This document shows, piece by piece, positions 62,301 through 64,000 of a stretch of 64,000 bases of DNA. This DNA is from Bacillus sp. RO2 (lineage in GTDB: Bacteria; Bacillota; Bacilli; Bacillales; Bacillaceae_I): assembly GCF_012911845.1 (NCBI RefSeq), contig NZ_JAAXCU010000046.1, positions 207,381 through 271,380 on the forward strand. Reading direction: 5' to 3'. The position numbers were made by a program, and so were the translations under genes. Position 1 is the first letter of the stretch; every line of letters starts with the position of its first letter. Below the pieces are notes generated by a model. The model was not told where the DNA came from. It saw only the letters and a program-made list of their open reading frames with translations, and made no database searches.

Positions 62301-62318
62301 TTGTGAAATACTGAGCAA
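62301..62318 (-). promoter_or_regulatory. Rex-like operator
   Basis: TTGCTCAGTATTTCACAA on the minus strand, 14 of 18 positions agreeing with the Rex consensus TTGTGAAATATTTCACAA; one half site is complete. It overlaps the -35 region of ldh. Confidence 0.6.
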
Positions 62319-62333
62319 AATATAACTATTTCG

Positions 62334-63128
62334 TTACAACAGTACCAAGATAGTGATGACACTTGCTATTAATATGGAGGAGATATTGACCACATCGTTG
62401 TTCACCCACGAATTGCCTTTTACTAATTGTGTGGGTTGTTGACAGTGTTCTGTTTTTTCCACACGCTTTCCGCATACTTTACATCTGTAGGCGGATTGAA
62501 CAGTTGCACCTAAGAATGTATCAATAAAACAGCCCAACACCCCCATTGCGGTAAGCAGAATGGTTATCGCGAAATTTATTTCACTCCAGAAAAAGTAGGA
62601 AACTACACTTATTAATGCAGAACCTACAATTGACGCTAGTGTTCCAAGTAAAGAGATTGCCCCAGACGTTCCTGGCTCCACTGTTTTCATCTGTATAATT
62701 GAGAACGGGCGCTTTTTACTTAGTGAACCTACTTCCGATGCCCAAGTATCTGAGTTCGCGACAGCTATGGCAACGACGAAGCCGTAAATCCAATAATCAG
62801 CAGGAAACAGGTATGCCAAAACCCCTAATAGCGCAGGTACTCCGCCATTAGCGAAAACTTGCACTATATCTCGTTGCGAACCTTTTTCGTGCATATCAGT
62901 AATGCTTTCCTTTTGCTTACGATTATATTTACTCCAGAAACTAGAGGTAACAAAGAATAGTCCAATCAATAGAAGACCATACCCTTTAAAACCTATTGCA
63001 ATTAAAATCCCTACTAGGAACGTTCCAATCGCTCCGGAAGCAGCTAATGCCTTTAGTTTATATCCTCCCCATGCCAACAAAGCAATACCTATTAACAATA
63101 CAACCTCATTTTCTAATAGAGCAGTCAT
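62334..63128 (-). CDS. DUF92 family membrane protein
   Basis: A 264-aa polytopic membrane protein with about seven helices. The DUF92 signature is present (AVANSDTWASEVGSLSKKRPFSI, VEPGTSGAISLLGTLAS), with a C-terminal CKVCGKRVEKTEHC cluster as in family members. Plant and cyanobacterial relatives (VTE6) are phytyl-phosphate kinases; the bacterial role is not clear. The ATG at 63128 has GAGG upstream and overlaps the end of yqgN by 23 nt, indicating an operon. Confidence 0.85.
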   Translation of the reverse strand: MTALLENEVVLLIGIALLAWGGYKLKALAASGAIGTFLVGILIAIGFKGYGLLLIGLFFVTSSFWSKYNRKQKESITDMHEKGSQRDIVQVFANGGVPALLGVLAYLFPADYWIYGFVVAIAVANSDTWASEVGSLSKKRPFSIIQMKTVEPGTSGAISLLGTLASIVGSALISVVSYFFWSEINFAITILLTAMGVLGCFIDTFLGATVQSAYRCKVCGKRVEKTEHCQQPTQLVKGNSWVNNDVVNISSILIASVITILVLL

Positions 63129-63681
63129 ACACGACCTCATTTGTCACAATTTTATGTACGGGTATATCGAATTGATCTGTTGGAACTTTCTTAACCAGCT
63201 GTTCTGTAAATGCCAATGATACTTTAGAGCAAATGTAATCAACCAGGTAACGGTCGTAATAACCACCGCCGAAGCCTATTCTATATCCTTCCTCATCAAA
63301 AATCAGACCAGGAACTAGAATTAATTCGAGCTTGTCTTTATAGCATATTTCCACTTCTGAGACAATGGGCTCTTTTAATCCAAAGTAGACGGTTTCCAGT
63401 TGATTGAAGTTTTCTAGGAAATAAAACTCCATGCTTTTATTCTTTGGAAAGCATTTCGGTACGGCCACTTTCTTTCCTTCTTCCCACGCGCGCATAATAA
63501 TGGCTTCCGTATCCACTTCAGGATAACGTGAAATGGTCACAGCAATTGTTTGTGAATCCTGCCATTCTTTTGAAGCAAACAACTTATCATGAATCGCTTT
63601 GCTTTTTGCTGCATGGCTTAAACGGTCCATGTTCCCTAGTATTTTTTTCATCTCTTCCCTTAACACACTTTTCTCTTTCAT
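63106..63681 (-). CDS. yqgN: 5-formyltetrahydrofolate cyclo-ligase
   Basis: A 191-aa enzyme converting 5-formyl-THF to 5,10-methenyl-THF with ATP. ATP motif GFGGGYYDRYL; N-terminal basic helix (EKSVLREEMKKIL) and PKCFPKNKSMEFY substrate region are typical. AGGAGG precedes the ATG. It overlaps the DUF92 gene downstream. Confidence 0.93.
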   Translation of the reverse strand: MKEKSVLREEMKKILGNMDRLSHAAKSKAIHDKLFASKEWQDSQTIAVTISRYPEVDTEAIIMRAWEEGKKVAVPKCFPKNKSMEFYFLENFNQLETVYFGLKEPIVSEVEICYKDKLELILVPGLIFDEEGYRIGFGGGYYDRYLVDYICSKVSLAFTEQLVKKVPTDQFDIPVHKIVTNEVVYDCSIRK

Positions 63682-63737
63682 ACCTTGCCTCCTAAGACAC
63701 TCTTACTCTTACCATACCAAATTTTCACGAAAGGAAA

Positions 63738-64000
63738 CAGGGCGTTAAAGCAATCAATTTATCTATGCAAATCTTCCCTGTTGACTGCAGTGGAGGGGGT
63801 GAGACTCCTGCGGGAGGTAGCGGTAGCTTGAGACCCCACAGCGCAGCGAGGAGGCTCAAGCACACGCCCCGCGGAAAGCGAACTCCCATAACGGAAGGAA
63901 ACAGGGTGTTAAAGCAATCTACTATGTCTAAGCAAATCTCTTCCCTGTTGACTGAAGTGGAGGGGGTGAGACTCCTGCGGGAGGTAGCGGTAGCTTGAGA
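63738..64000. repeat. Tandem intergenic repeat, about 165 bp unit
   Basis: ACAGGGcGTTAAAGCAATC... at 63738 recurs as ACAGGGtGTTAAAGCAATC... at 63901, and GTGGAGGGGGTGAGACTCC at 63790 and 63957, giving a 164-167 bp period. It contains CGGGAGGTAGC, CTTGAGACCCC and GAGGAGGCTCAAGCAC, i.e. reverse-complement relatives of the repeat core. The array runs off the window, so its copy number is unknown. No gene lies in the 319 nt upstream of yqgN. Confidence 0.8.

Noticed and set aside
63765..63998. 77-codon frame upstream of yqgN
   Set aside because: It lies wholly within the tandem repeat and has no start signals.

Overview
The window is chromosomal DNA of a low-GC, spore-forming Bacillaceae. Gene order for most of its length follows the B. 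subtilis lipM to yqgN segment (lipM, yqhL, gcvPB-gcvPA-gcvT, yqhH, yqhG, then comGA-GG, mgsR, yqgY, yqgX, yqgW, yqgV, yqgU, yqgT, yqgS, glcK, yqgQ, yqgP, yqgO, yqgN). Strong AGGAGG-type ribosome binding sites, Rho-independent terminators, a GerA/SpoVAF-family germination protein and an orphan sporulation-type histidine kinase fit that placement. It is not B. subtilis itself: the sinIR/tapA-sipW-tasA block expected between yqhG and comG is absent, and other cassettes have been inserted. A relative such as Sutcliffiella or a neighbouring genus is a reasonable guess, but the window alone does not prove it.

Layout. 0.3-9.6 kb: lipoate and glycine-cleavage genes. LipM (octanoyl transfer) and GcvT/GcvPA/GcvPB meet in lipoyl-dependent one-carbon metabolism, and the gcv operon sits under a tandem glycine riboswitch with its own terminator. 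yqhH (SNF2 helicase) and yqhG run divergently. 9.6-18.4 kb: an accessory stretch with a DUF5658 membrane protein behind two palindromes, a 51-bp tandem repeat, an AraC/NUDIX/methyltransferase/double-GNAT run, an oxalate decarboxylase-like bicupin, an ECF sigma operon with a signal-peptidase-like anti-sigma candidate, and aminopeptidase AmpS. 18.7-21 kb: ptsH-ptsI behind a GlcT-type antiterminator (RAT) leader with no ptsG. 21-26 kb: yqzE, aroK, a DUF2642 gene and the complete comG pseudopilus operon.

26.3-37.1 kb: a dppABCDE-ykfABCD operon for import and degradation of murein peptides (ABC transporter, D-aminopeptidase, LD-carboxypeptidase, epimerase, NlpC/P60 endopeptidase), extended by a cytosolic class-A beta-lactamase-fold hydrolase and preceded by a sigmaA promoter with a CodY-like box. 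37.4-45.5 kb: stress and miscellaneous genes (PfpI/DJ-1, an orphan lysine/ornithine N-monooxygenase, a sensor kinase, a sigmaB-type 50-aa membrane peptide, a beta-propeller protein, a MurG paralogue, the DUF1659-DUF2922-YvrJ trio, MgsR). 45.8-64 kb: the yqg region, with small membrane proteins, lipoteichoic acid synthase behind an ECF-type promoter, glucokinase, a SpoVAF-like protein, a rhomboid protease, a chemoreceptor, lactate dehydrogenase with a Rex-like operator, a DUF92 protein and 5-formyl-THF cyclo-ligase.

A family of intergenic repeats runs through the window. Full copies are about 212-216 bp with 15-16 bp terminal inverted repeats and 8-bp target duplications, so they behave as transposed MITEs. 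They carry a GC-rich hairpin core that also occurs alone, once between dppD and dppE. One copy is nested in a second repeat type near 44.7 kb. Two other gaps carry degenerate direct repeats with exact 20- and 21-nt periods.
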